NCBI GenBank assembly: GCA_965262015.1
Contig: OZ253494.1
Location: forward strand, 992,001-1,056,000
DNA length: 64,000 nt
Reading direction: 5' to 3'
Source of the DNA: G965262015 sp965262015
GTDB lineage: Bacteria; Spirochaetota; Leptospiria; Turneriellales; CBDBES01
In this document: positions 54,500-63,180 of the stretch, one piece after another
How the letters are laid out: every line of letters starts with the position of its first letter
Position numbering within the stretch: the first letter of the stretch is position 1
Translations under genes and position numbers: made by a program
The notes under the pieces: model-generated
The model's database searches: none
What the model was told of the DNA's origin: nothing
What the model saw: only the letters and a program-made list of their open reading frames with translations

Positions 54500-55711
54500 T
54501 TACTCAGCACTACCATACTCTCCAGCAACTTTATCAACTACATCATAAATTTCATTGTTAAATAATACATTCCTTATTTTTTCTAGCTGATTTAGTACAC
54601 CAGACGCCATCTCCGTACCACCCGTCTCCACCACATTACCATTCATATTCAAACTTACTTCACCACTACTCACCGTTACACTACCCACCTCTTTACCATC
54701 TGCAAATGTGGTCTCAAGTGCAGTCTCAATTGCAGTCTTAAACGTTATCCCCCCTATAGAAGTATCCAATTCCTCATTAGAAAATTTAACTTTTAGGCCT
54801 TTGCTTGTGTCATCGGAAGTAAGAGCTACACTCTGTTCGGCGGTATCGAGACTCTTAATACCAACAGATATTTTTGATGAAGATGCAGGAGGAGCGTCAT
54901 AATCATCACTTGTACTGTCGTCTGGACATCTATGTGGATCTAAACGAAATGTAGTGCTTTGGCTACCTGCTGGAATCTCTACGGTTATACGATTTATTGC
55001 CTCCCCAGTTTGGGGAGGCAATAAATCTATAGCTCTACCATCTGAATCTAGGAACTTAAAGGAATAAAAAGTAGCTGAAAGATCATCAGACCGCACTATA
55101 CAAGAATGCCTCTTTGGAGATGTATTACCAGAGTTGTAACGAGCATTAAAGTATCGGAAGTTAACAAGAGGGGGACTAACCTTTGGATGCAGATCATACG
55201 CAGAAGTCGACCCACTACTTCCTAAGCCACGACCAAAACCACTACCCTCACTGCCAGTCACGTCCCATTTTAACTCAACTGTTAAATCATATTCTGTAGA
55301 ACCTTTTCTGCATAACGTATACATAGGTAAATTATCTGTTTTTATTGTATTGGTTATTGTTGCTATTTCGTTGCCTTCGGTCCCCTTGCAACCCCTATAA
55401 CCGCTTGAACAATCTAAACGCAGGAAGACATCTTTGTCTGGTGGATCAACATCACATATATGAACATCTTCGTCTGGTGGAGGAGGGCTACTACTTACCG
55501 GATCGTTACCAGCCTTGCAATATGTAAAAAAACAAATAGTTATTAGCAGGCCATAAAGTAACTGATAAAAGTATCTATGTGTTGTGCTGTTGTGCTGTTG
55601 TGCTGTTGTGCTGTTGTGCTGTTGTGCTGTTGTGCTGTTGTGCTGTTGTGCTGTTGTGCTGTTGTGCTGTTGTGCTGTTGTGCTGTTGTGCTGTTGTGCT
55701 GTTGTGCTCAT
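54500..55711 (-). CDS. Phase-variable putative lipoprotein, family member 3 (ON, 15 x 8 bp)
   Basis: 403 residues. Met-Ser, then NSTTAQQH repeats, then 'HRYFYQLLYGLLITICFFTY' and the lipid Cys. The body contains 'VHICDVDPPDKDVFLRLDCS', 'EIATITNTIKTDNLPMYTLC', a variable region, 'SATFYSFKFLDSDGRAIDLL', 'GSQSTTFRLDPHRCPDDSTS' and 'NNEIYDVVDKVAGEYGSAE'. The beta-strand pattern suggests Ig- or Calx-beta-like domains, but this is not certain. Fifteen units put ATG and body in frame. The ATG is preceded by ACGTTCCACTC with no Shine-Dalgarno, as in the other members. Confidence 0.75.
   Translation of the reverse strand: MSTTAQQHNSTTAQQHNSTTAQQHNSTTAQQHNSTTAQQHNSTTHRYFYQLLYGLLITICFFTYCKAGNDPVSSSPPPPDEDVHICDVDPPDKDVFLRLDCSSGYRGCKGTEGNEIATITNTIKTDNLPMYTLCRKGSTEYDLTVELKWDVTGSEGSGFGRGLGSSGSTSAYDLHPKVSPPLVNFRYFNARYNSGNTSPKRHSCIVRSDDLSATFYSFKFLDSDGRAIDLLPPQTGEAINRITVEIPAGSQSTTFRLDPHRCPDDSTSDDYDAPPASSSKISVGIKSLDTAEQSVALTSDDTSKGLKVKFSNEELDTSIGGITFKTAIETALETTFADGKEVGSVTVSSGEVSLNMNGNVVETGGTEMASGVLNQLEKIRNVLFNNEIYDVVDKVAGEYGSAE
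55584..55708 (-). repeat. 8-bp tandem repeat (15 full units), phase-variation tract
   Basis: Fifteen perfect GTGCTGTT units plus GTGCT, the same unit as at 54232 but four units longer. The 32-base difference changes the reading frame between the two otherwise similar genes. Confidence 0.88.
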
Positions 55712-55743
55712 GAGTGGAACGTAGTTTTATATACTTGCAAAAG

Positions 55744-55768
55744 CAATACTTTTTTTAAAAAAGTATTG
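55744..55768. promoter_or_regulatory. 25-bp palindrome upstream of member 3
   Basis: Same perfect 12-bp-arm palindrome as at 54360-54384, 33 bases before ATG 55711. TATATA follows on the minus strand about 20 bases before the ATG, suggesting a very short 5' leader. Confidence 0.5.
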
Positions 55769-55947
55769 AAAATTGTAGAAAGTTAAATTTGTATATGGAC
55801 ATATTTAGAATATCACATACATATATAGTAGTTAAAAATAAAAAAAGGTATCAAGGGGCTATTATAGAGCTATAAATACCTACTTTGATCTATTCATAAG
55901 CATGAAAAAGGCTTTTGGGGGGTATGAAATATAGATACAATGTATAT

Positions 55948-56015
55948 TTAAGAACGGCTAACTACGTCTATTTCTGTCCAGAACTGATATTAACTCTCTA
56001 ACCTAATTCAAATCT
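55948..56015 (+). repeat. Right-end fragment of dispersed repeat (copy E)
   Basis: GGCTAACTACGTCTATTTCT, then GTCCAGAACTGATATTAACT, resemble the right end of copy A with substitutions. It lies about 50 bases before rpsF. Confidence 0.45.
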
Positions 56016-56065
56016 TTGTATAAAAAACGCTTGTCATAGCAATAGCATCATATACCCGGTACCGC

Positions 56066-56350
56066 ATGGATTTGCGTAAATATGAAGCAGTTATTGTGAT
56101 AAAAGATTCGGAATCATCTGTCGCAGGGTTGGCTAATCTTACACAAATTTTTGAAACGAATCAAGCCAAGAGTCTTGTTATGAGCAAACAAGAAGTAAAA
56201 CCACTCTTTCACGCAAAGAAAAAACAGAAGAAAGGTATGTTTTGTTTTCTTAATTTTTATCTTAAGCCGTCAGCCGTCCATACCTTAAATACAACTCTCA
56301 AACGACATGCGGATGTTTTAAGTACGTTTATTATACTGTCCCCCAAATAA
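56066..56350 (+). CDS. rpsF: Ribosomal protein S6
   Basis: 94 residues, short S6. 'RKYEAVIVIKDSE' is the first strand, 'QEVKPLFHAKKKQKKGMFCF' the middle, and 'KPSAVHTLNTTLKRHADVLS' matches the family strand before the end (R...VLR/S). It binds 16S rRNA with S18 in the platform of the small subunit. ssb follows after 6 bases. Confidence 0.88.
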   Translation: MDLRKYEAVIVIKDSESSVAGLANLTQIFETNQAKSLVMSKQEVKPLFHAKKKQKKGMFCFLNFYLKPSAVHTLNTTLKRHADVLSTFIILSPK

Positions 56351-56356
56351 ACAATT

Positions 56357-56818
56357 ATGGCTAATGATTTAAACCGAGTACTACTCATAGGTAGATTAAC
56401 ACGAGATCCAGAACTAAAATCCACCTCTTCTGGTGCATATTTTTGCAAATTTTCCATAGCTAGTAATCGCAGTTACTATAAAAAAGAGACTGGCGAGACC
56501 CGTGATGAAGTAGGTTTTTTTGACTGTATAGCATGGAATAAACTAGCTGAAATTTTAGGTAAATACTTGCAAAAAGGTAAGCGTGTAGCCATTGATGGTA
56601 ATTTACGTTGGTCACAATGGGAGAATCAAGAAGGAAAGAAACAGTCAAAGGTAGAAATATATGTTGATACGTTTCAGTTTCTTGATAATAAGTCTGATAC
56701 GATAAACTCTAATGCAGTGCCTTCGTCAGGGCAAAATGCAACAAATTATGATTCTCCTCCTGCACAACCATCCACTAATCAAGATAATTTTATTAGCGAC
56801 GATGATATGCCTTTCTAA
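56357..56818 (+). CDS. ssb: Single-stranded DNA-binding protein
   Basis: 153 residues. 'LNRVLLIGRLTRDPELKSTS', 'FCKFSIASNRSYYKKETGET', 'FFDCIAWNKLAEILGKYLQK' and 'RVAIDGNLRWSQWENQEGKK' form the OB fold. A disordered tail ends in the protein-interaction tip 'DNFISDDDMPF'. Normal neighbour of rpsF. Confidence 0.95.
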   Translation: MANDLNRVLLIGRLTRDPELKSTSSGAYFCKFSIASNRSYYKKETGETRDEVGFFDCIAWNKLAEILGKYLQKGKRVAIDGNLRWSQWENQEGKKQSKVEIYVDTFQFLDNKSDTINSNAVPSSGQNATNYDSPPAQPSTNQDNFISDDDMPF

Positions 56819-56832
56819 TTCGTTAGTAAAAA

Positions 56833-57906
56833 ATGCTATTGTCACAATTATTCACTCTTTTTTTCTCTCTTCCGTTCAATTTAATCACAATTGCATTTGT
56901 GTTCTGGTGTTTGCCTAGTGCCGTACCAAGGCGCTACATCTTAACTACAATACTCATTATATTGGCTTCTTCGATACTATTACCACAACAAGCATTACTT
57001 ACTTTCTGGCTACCAGGCGGTAGTTCAATAATCTTATGTATTATAGGCATCACAATCTTTTTTCTAGATAACAAACAGTATCATAGCACTATGAAAAAAA
57101 GCTATAAACTCAACCGCAATAAGACAAAACAAGAGTTAATGAAGATAGATGATATTTTTGAAAGACATAAAGCATATTTAGAACGTGTTAAGAAAATGAG
57201 TCAAGACCTACTCAAGAGAGATAAAGAGATCGGGAAGCAGGTTACGCTCTATTTTGTCGTCGCTATTTTAGCCACTTTCTTTCTAACAGCTATATACTGG
57301 ATATGTGCCTACCACTACAATTGGGAGGTACTGAACCTTTTTAAAGAAGACTTCATGAAAAAATTGGATACTCTTTTGACAACCCTACAACATGATAAAA
57401 AATCTATTAGCACCAACCTAATGGATTACAAATCATATTTTTTTGTAGCTATTTTAATCACAAATGTATTATGTATATTTCTAAGTATTGCTGTATTACG
57501 TCTAATGAATATCCGGAAAAAAGTTATATCCTTTTACCCTCCTGAAATTACCTTTTTTCACATGCCTGATCATACAATTATAGTTTTTCTTGTTTTATTA
57601 AGCTTATTTACTTATGCTTTAGGAAGACATCCCACAACTTCATCTTTCTTTGAATGGACAATGACACTTCTGTCTATTAATGCCTTGTTATATATAGTAC
57701 AAGGTATTGCTACTATAACTATCCACTTAAGAATTCGACTGTTGCCACCACGTGCTATTTTAGGCCTCTATTTTGTTCTAAGCTATTTTTCTATCCATAT
57801 TTTTGTATTTATAAGTTTTTGCTTTCTTTTGATTGGTTTGTTAGATTTTGTTTTTGAATTTAGAAAAAAGGCTTTACAACCCAAGTTACTCACTTCCCAC
57901 TCTTGA
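56833..57906 (+). CDS. Polytopic membrane protein between ssb and rplI
   Basis: 357 residues with about eight hydrophobic helices and a charged cytoplasmic loop (about 95-135). In position it corresponds to the DUF2232-type membrane protein often found before rplI, but I see no clear signature. It lies 14 bases after ssb, where rpsR is normally expected, and overlaps the extended rplI frame by 4 bases. Confidence 0.6.
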   Translation: MLLSQLFTLFFSLPFNLITIAFVFWCLPSAVPRRYILTTILIILASSILLPQQALLTFWLPGGSSIILCIIGITIFFLDNKQYHSTMKKSYKLNRNKTKQELMKIDDIFERHKAYLERVKKMSQDLLKRDKEIGKQVTLYFVVAILATFFLTAIYWICAYHYNWEVLNLFKEDFMKKLDTLLTTLQHDKKSISTNLMDYKSYFFVAILITNVLCIFLSIAVLRLMNIRKKVISFYPPEITFFHMPDHTIIVFLVLLSLFTYALGRHPTTSSFFEWTMTLLSINALLYIVQGIATITIHLRIRLLPPRAILGLYFVLSYFSIHIFVFISFCFLLIGLLDFVFEFRKKALQPKLLTSHS

Positions 57907-57917
57907 CGAGTCTATTC

Positions 57918-58544
57918 ATGAAAGTTTTATTAACAAAAGATGTCCCTAATCTAGGGAAAAGTGGCAATATCAGAATAGTCAAGGATGGTTACGCCAGAAA
58001 CTATTTATTGCCTAATTCACTAGTAATTCCATTTAACGCAAACTCTAGTAAACACAAACAATTTTTAGAGGAAATGTCTTTGAAAAAAATCGCAAAAAGA
58101 CGTCGTGAGGCCGAAGAATATCAGGGCAAGGTTGAAGGTGTAACGGTTACTTTTCAGGTTAAGGTAGGGGAAGGCGGTAAACTATTTGGTAGCATTACAA
58201 GTCTTCATATTCATAGAGAGCTTAAAAATCAAGGTATCGCAATTGACCGACGTGACATTAACCTTGATAGCCCTATTCGCAGTTTAGGTATATTTTCTGT
58301 ATCTACTAAGTTATTTGATGATATTGCAGCAAGTATCAAGGTAGTTGTGCAAGATGAGCACGGTAATACATCCTTTGTTCCTCCCAAACCAGAAACGGAG
58401 AATGATGATTCGCTTGATGAATACAGAACTGAAAACGTTCAAGAAAATACATCTTCGTCTCAACATGATGAGAAATCTTCAGACGAACATGATGAGCAAT
58501 CTTCAGACGAACATGATGAATCGTCCGAACATATAGACACTTGA
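57918..58544 (+). CDS. rplI: Ribosomal protein L9 with long acidic tail
   Basis: 'MKVLLTKDVPNLGKSGNIRI' and 'VKDGYARNYLLPNSLVIPFN' are the N-terminal L9 domain, followed by the central helix and 'GKLFGSITSLHIHRELKNQG' with the C-terminal domain to about residue 150. About 55 extra residues follow, rich in Asp, Glu, Ser and His with SSDEHDE repeats (9-residue units). Ordinary L9 stops near 150. ATG 57918 is the family start; a TTG five codons earlier is also open. dnaB follows. Confidence 0.9.
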   Translation: MKVLLTKDVPNLGKSGNIRIVKDGYARNYLLPNSLVIPFNANSSKHKQFLEEMSLKKIAKRRREAEEYQGKVEGVTVTFQVKVGEGGKLFGSITSLHIHRELKNQGIAIDRRDINLDSPIRSLGIFSVSTKLFDDIAASIKVVVQDEHGNTSFVPPKPETENDDSLDEYRTENVQENTSSSQHDEKSSDEHDEQSSDEHDESSEHIDT

Positions 58545-58599
58545 ACCCAAAATACCAATATGATGTCTTCACCTCCGTTGATGTCTATCCCCTCTACCC

Positions 58600-59931
58600 G
58601 TGAATATCTATGATGAAGAGGCCGAAAGTGTTGTATTAGGCACATTGTTCCAGAATGCAGATACTTTTAGTGATATTGGCGAATATGTTAGAGAAGATGA
58701 CTTCTACACCGAATCACATCGACTAATCTTTCGTAGCTTTGCCCAAATGATTGACCAGGGTACCAAGCCTGATATAGTCTTAATCGCTTCAGACCTAAGA
58801 GAAAAAAAAGTATTAGAAAAAGTTGGTGGAAACACTTATCTAACACAATTAGCAAGTAGTGGTAGTCTGTTAAGTGCAGAATCCTGTGCTAAAAAAATCA
58901 AAGAGTTATCGTTACGTCGTTCTTTATTCTATCACCTTAAAGACTTAGAAAAACAAGTTTTTGATTCAGATGTTAGTATAGAGGCATTATTTTCAAAAGC
59001 TGAAGAATCTATATCTTCCACAGCTGATCGATATAGTGCACATGATGTTAGGCATATTAAGATGTTGGATCAGGACTTTCAGGAATATATTAAACATATA
59101 AAAGCTGCTGAAGGCGGTATCACTGGCTTACCTACTCATTTCAAAAAATTAGATGAGTTAACCACAGGCTTTAAAGCAGGACAGTTCATCGTTTTGGCTG
59201 CTCGACCTGGTGTTGGTAAAACTACACTAGCCCTCAATATCGCATCTCAGATGGCATTAAAATCTAATCTTACTGTTTTAATATTTTCACTTGAAATGAG
59301 TAGTATTGAGCTTTTATTAAAAATGGTATGTGCGAATGCTTTTCTTGACTCAAGCAGGGTTCAAAAAGGCTATATCACGGATAAAGAAATTCATAAAATT
59401 TACCAAGCATGTGCACAAATTTATGCTAAACAGATTTACATAGATGATAGCCCTCATTTGACCAGCTGGGAATTAAAACAAAGAAGTAGGCGATTAGCTC
59501 ACCAATTAAATACCCAAGGTAATAAACTTGATTTTATTATTGTTGATTATTTACAACTTATAGCTGAAAAAACACGAGCTGAAAATCGTCAGGTAGAAGT
59601 GGCTCACTTATCCCGAACTATGAAATTAATCGCAAAAGAATTACATGTACCTATCTTAGTTGTTTCTCAGATGAACAGAGCAATAGAACAGAGGGGCAAG
59701 GACCATAAACCACAGTTATCTGATTTACGAGAATCGGGAGCTATTGAACAAGATGCTGACACCGTAATATTTATTCATCGAGAAGAACTATATAATCCTG
59801 AAATAGCCGAAAGTGAAAAAGGCACTGCCGAACTTATTCTTGCAAAACACCGTGCTGGCCCAACTGGCTCTGTTAAGTTAGCTTTTAAAAAAGAAACAAA
59901 CAGCTTCTATGATTTTATGCGTGACGGATAG
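58600..59931 (+). CDS. dnaB: Replicative DNA helicase DnaB
   Basis: 443 residues. The N-terminal domain starts 'YDEEAESVVLGTLFQNADTF'; the RecA-like domain has Walker A 'AARPGVGKTTLALNIASQMA' (204-209 core), 'VLIFSLEMSS' , 'DFIIVDYLQLI' (Walker B) and 'SDLRESGAIEQDADTVIFIH'. GTG start. It unwinds DNA at the replication fork as a hexamer. The position after rplI is the common bacterial order. It ends 2 bases before the convergent DUF192 gene. Confidence 0.96.
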   Translation: MNIYDEEAESVVLGTLFQNADTFSDIGEYVREDDFYTESHRLIFRSFAQMIDQGTKPDIVLIASDLREKKVLEKVGGNTYLTQLASSGSLLSAESCAKKIKELSLRRSLFYHLKDLEKQVFDSDVSIEALFSKAEESISSTADRYSAHDVRHIKMLDQDFQEYIKHIKAAEGGITGLPTHFKKLDELTTGFKAGQFIVLAARPGVGKTTLALNIASQMALKSNLTVLIFSLEMSSIELLLKMVCANAFLDSSRVQKGYITDKEIHKIYQACAQIYAKQIYIDDSPHLTSWELKQRSRRLAHQLNTQGNKLDFIIVDYLQLIAEKTRAENRQVEVAHLSRTMKLIAKELHVPILVVSQMNRAIEQRGKDHKPQLSDLRESGAIEQDADTVIFIHREELYNPEIAESEKGTAELILAKHRAGPTGSVKLAFKKETNSFYDFMRDG

Positions 59932-59933
59932 CT

Positions 59934-60431
59934 CTATTCTTTTAAACTAATTTTTGAGCCAGGTATAATATTATTATTTTTAAACCAACCTTGATTTGTT
60001 TCAATCACATATTGCACTAGCCCGTTAGACGGTACTAATTTTTTGCTTAAAGGTTGCATGGTTTTGATAGAAGTAACTACGCCGTTGGTATTAATAAAAG
60101 CAATACTCAGTGGAATATAAGTTGATTTCATCCAGAAGTTCACTATCTGTGGATATGACCATTCAAAAAGCATACCTGTACCTTTCTTTAAAGAAGAACG
60201 GAACATTAAGCCTTTTCGTTTTTCAGCGTTAGTTTTAGCAACCTCGCATAATAACTCCACAGGACTATTATGAACATCCCTAAAAATTACCGTCAAATAG
60301 GTAGTAGATTTGGTATTCTTTATGGAATCTTGTACAGCATCTTTCTCAAGTACTTTACTAACACATTGCAACGAGAAAAGTATACCCCCAAAACAGATAA
60401 AAATAGATATAATAGTAATTCTCAACTTCAT
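59934..60431 (-). CDS. DUF192-family lipoprotein
   Basis: About 165 residues. From ATG 60431 a signal 'LRITIISIFICFGGILFSLQ' leads to a Cys (probable lipid site). The DUF192 core has 'ELLCEVAKTNAEKRKGLMFR', 'GTGMLFEWSYPQIVNFWMKS', 'YIPLSIAFINTNGVVTSIKT' and 'YVIETNQGWFKNNNIIPGSK'. Periplasmic domain of unknown function. The open frame to 60626 overlaps the divergent coiled-coil gene and is not supported. Confidence 0.82.
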   Translation of the reverse strand: MKLRITIISIFICFGGILFSLQCVSKVLEKDAVQDSIKNTKSTTYLTVIFRDVHNSPVELLCEVAKTNAEKRKGLMFRSSLKKGTGMLFEWSYPQIVNFWMKSTYIPLSIAFINTNGVVTSIKTMQPLSKKLVPSNGLVQYVIETNQGWFKNNNIIPGSKISLKE

Positions 60432-60526
60432 TGCTAAACTGATCTGAGAATAGACCGATATGTCTGGCAAGTATATTTCATAATATACTTGCCATTTTAT
60501 GTGCATTTTAGGAGGTATTTTATAAT

Positions 60527-61348
60527 ATGATGACAATGGAACAATTAGAACAACTAGAACATAGAATTGTAAAAGCTCTAGACTTAATATCAGATTTAAG
60601 ATTAGAAAATACACAATTAGAATCACAAATCGAAGAACACAAAATTGATGAACAAGAAAAAAATGAAGAGATTAAACATTTAAAATTAGAATTACAAGAA
60701 GCCACTGAGGCATTACAAGAGATTAAAACTAAGGAAGCAGAGCTTGAATCCAAGGTAGTAAGTATATTATCCCGCCTAGAAAATATGAAAAATAAGACTA
60801 CTAATATTGATATGAGCGATAACTCGACGCCTATCATGGAACGAGCTAAGTCAATGTCAGACAATTCTCATCAGACTGATCTTGATAATACTCCAACTCT
60901 ACCACAAAGTGATTTTGAAGAAAAAGCCTTGGATGAAAAAACAGAGGTGCCACACGTTGTCCCTATACTGGATGAAATAGGCAATATTGAAGAAGATACA
61001 CTAGAATCTCTTGAAGATACCAACATTGATATTTCAGAAATAGATTTAGATATTACTGGTACTTCTAGTACGGACGAATCTAAAGATGACAATGATATGC
61101 TTCTTCTTGACGATCAAATAGATACACCCTTACCTGACGCATCTACACAAAAACATAGTAAACAAGATGAAGAGAAAGTAGAACACCATGAAAAAAATAA
61201 TCTAGATAGCGATTTAGCGGATCAAGACAATAGTCATGAAATTTTAAATGTCTTTCATGATGATGATGATTTCCTTATAGTTGATGACGAAGCGGATGAA
61301 GATAATCCCACTACTGCGAATACCCTTCATGGTCACTCTAAGGTATAA
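60527..61348 (+). CDS. Coiled-coil acidic protein, likely division-associated (ZapB-like position)
   Basis: 273 residues. Residues 1-90 form a strong coiled coil (LEQLEHRIVKALDLISDLRL, ESQIEEHKIDEQEKNEEIKH). The remaining 180 residues are acidic and low-complexity, ending 'VDDEADEDNPTTANTLHGHS'. AGGAGGT precedes the start. zapA follows after 2 bases, so a role with the FtsZ ring is plausible by context only. Confidence 0.6.
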   Translation: MMTMEQLEQLEHRIVKALDLISDLRLENTQLESQIEEHKIDEQEKNEEIKHLKLELQEATEALQEIKTKEAELESKVVSILSRLENMKNKTTNIDMSDNSTPIMERAKSMSDNSHQTDLDNTPTLPQSDFEEKALDEKTEVPHVVPILDEIGNIEEDTLESLEDTNIDISEIDLDITGTSSTDESKDDNDMLLLDDQIDTPLPDASTQKHSKQDEEKVEHHEKNNLDSDLADQDNSHEILNVFHDDDDFLIVDDEADEDNPTTANTLHGHSKV

Positions 61349-61350
61349 AA

Positions 61351-61683
61351 ATGTCTTTGGTTGCAGAAGTTAACACATCCACCTTCTCTAAGGTAAAAGT
61401 AAAAATCTTGGACAAAGAATACGTACTCAAAGGGGAGGTAGATCCCTCTTACATGCAAGAGGTAGCTCTATTTGTTGATAAGCGTATTCGTGATTTACAA
61501 CGTAGTCTGAACAGTATGAGCATGGATAAAGTTATATTATTAGCTTTTCTTAATTTAGCTGATGACCATTTACAACTACGGGTGGCTTCTAATGATAATA
61601 CTCATGAAGGTGAAGCAGATCTGATATCACAAAAAACTGCTTATTTAATTAATCTACTTGAAGAAAACATCATCGGTAAATAA
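61351..61683 (+). CDS. zapA: Cell division protein ZapA
   Basis: 110 residues. 'KVKVKILDKEYVLKGEVDPS', 'YMQEVALFVDKRIRDLQRSL' and 'DKVILLAFLNLADDHLQL' match the ZapA N-terminal domain and the start of its helix. It crosslinks FtsZ filaments. Co-transcribed with the coiled-coil gene upstream. Confidence 0.85.
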   Translation: MSLVAEVNTSTFSKVKVKILDKEYVLKGEVDPSYMQEVALFVDKRIRDLQRSLNSMSMDKVILLAFLNLADDHLQLRVASNDNTHEGEADLISQKTAYLINLLEENIIGK

Positions 61684-61691
61684 TACAATAA

Positions 61692-63077
61692 CTATCCGAG
61701 ACGTGCACGTAGCTTGAGATAAGGTCCTCCATCTGTCACCTTTACCCACTCCTTGTGACCCTTACCACACATCCCTAGACCATTGATTTCAAACTCTTGA
61801 GACATCATGCTAATAGACTTAAGTACATCAGGTACATAACCTGTAATGATCACAGGTGAATAAACTTCACCTGTTAATTTGCCATTTGTAATTTTTTCAG
61901 CATATAAACCCTCTAACTGGATACCCCATCCTTTTGGATCTTCCATACCATTCGTAGCCCTCTTAATAAAATAACCACTCTTTACAGAAGCAATCATATC
62001 TTCTATGGTATCATGACCAGGTAAAAAGTATGTATTTGTCATTCTAGAATAGACTTTTTTCTTATAGGACTCACGGCGACCATTTGGTGTCCGTTTTATA
62101 CCAAGGACACTGGCACTTCGGTGATCTGTGATAGGCTGTTTAAGTATTCCTTTATCAACAATATGTGTTTCACTTGCTTCTTGACCTTCATGATCAAAAA
62201 AATAACTACCAGCAACCCCTTTCAAGGCAGGCGAATCTACCAAGGTCACTAGTGGAGATGCAACTTGCTTATTAATATATTCTTTGGCTTTTGCTCTATT
62301 TTTCAAAAGAGTATCCGCTTCAGTGCCATGTCCAAAAGCTTCATGTGCTAGCATCCCAGACATACTAGGTGCAAAAATACAGGTATAAAAACCAGGTTGG
62401 ATCCGTTTAGCTGTTAAAATTTTATTACCATCCTGCAACATCATATCTAAAAGATTTGGAGACGGAGAGATATTATCCCAGGAACCTTGGTAACCATACC
62501 CGTCATAAATATGAGTTGTATATTGCTTATACTTTAAAACTGCAGAAAATATAGCCTCTACATAAGAAATTTTTTGTTCAAGTTGTTTATGACGGCTAAT
62601 ATAATACTCATGATTAATTGTTCTTTTGAACATAGCTTGGCTCATTACCACAAGTTTATCCCGTTGCTGTATTTGATGTACAATATTTTGTGCTTTTTGT
62701 ACAAGTTCACTTAATTCGGTTCTATCCGTATCATATGAAGCATCAAACTTTTTACAGGAATTCTCTTCTTCTCTCATATTAGCCAAAACACCACTACTAT
62801 TATGTTTTTCTAATTCAATTTGAAAATTTTTTACTATGTTATTCAGCTGTTTATGAGAAATAAGAGAACTTGATGATTCATACACCACGCCATTTTTTAC
62901 AACAGAAATTACGATACCTTGTTTGTATTCAAGCCCTTCAGCTAAGGTCTGATTTAGATTAGCATGAATTTTGGTACCATAAGACTTTTGGTATAGCCCT
63001 CTAACAAACTGATAATCTTTAAATAGAGGATTTAAAGCAGATTTAATATCATCTGGTGAAATGTGTTTATCTTGCAT
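61692..63077 (-). CDS. TldD/PmbA-family metalloprotease
   Basis: 461 residues. The zinc site is 'LAHEAFGHGTEADTLLKNRA' (HExxxH at 245-250). 'VTLVDSPALKGVAGSYFFDH' and 'GRRESYKKKVYSRMTNTYFL' (NTYFLPG) match TldD. TldD with PmbA cleaves peptides such as microcin precursors and CcdA. Only this subunit is in the window. It is transcribed divergently from the cNMP-binding gene. Confidence 0.88.
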   Translation of the reverse strand: MQDKHISPDDIKSALNPLFKDYQFVRGLYQKSYGTKIHANLNQTLAEGLEYKQGIVISVVKNGVVYESSSSLISHKQLNNIVKNFQIELEKHNSSGVLANMREEENSCKKFDASYDTDRTELSELVQKAQNIVHQIQQRDKLVVMSQAMFKRTINHEYYISRHKQLEQKISYVEAIFSAVLKYKQYTTHIYDGYGYQGSWDNISPSPNLLDMMLQDGNKILTAKRIQPGFYTCIFAPSMSGMLAHEAFGHGTEADTLLKNRAKAKEYINKQVASPLVTLVDSPALKGVAGSYFFDHEGQEASETHIVDKGILKQPITDHRSASVLGIKRTPNGRRESYKKKVYSRMTNTYFLPGHDTIEDMIASVKSGYFIKRATNGMEDPKGWGIQLEGLYAEKITNGKLTGEVYSPVIITGYVPDVLKSISMMSQEFEINGLGMCGKGHKEWVKVTDGGPYLKLRARLG

Positions 63078-63132
63078 ACAGTATAGATCGAAGATGTTAA
63101 TGATAAGAGTTTTTGTGTCAAGAATAATAAAG

Positions 63133-63162
63133 TTGACAGTTTTTAGTTAAATTCTCTATTAA
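63133..63162 (+). promoter_or_regulatory. Probable promoter of the cNMP-binding gene
   Basis: TTGACA (63133-63138), 18-base spacer, TATTAA (63157-63162), then GCAGGAG as ribosome site before ATG 63181. Good match to a sigma70 promoter. Confidence 0.55.
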
Positions 63163-63180
63163 AACAGGCAGGAGTCATCT

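Larger units (their letters stand above)
53031..55794 (-). repeat. Tandem duplication of the 8-bp-repeat lipoprotein locus
   Basis: Units 53031-54409 and 54410-55794 share nearly identical 3' flanks (TCAAGAGTATTATG onward for over 100 bases), 5' flanks (with a 25-bp perfect palindrome) and gene ends, while the gene middles differ. This is a duplication followed by divergence or mosaic exchange of the central region. Confidence 0.8.

Noticed and set aside
54232..55708. CRISPR array
   Set aside because: Repeats are contiguous 8-bp units with no spacers, and no cas genes are present.
55577..55786. CCAVVLL-repeat protein on the plus strand
   Set aside because: Translation of the 8-bp repeat from the opposite strand.
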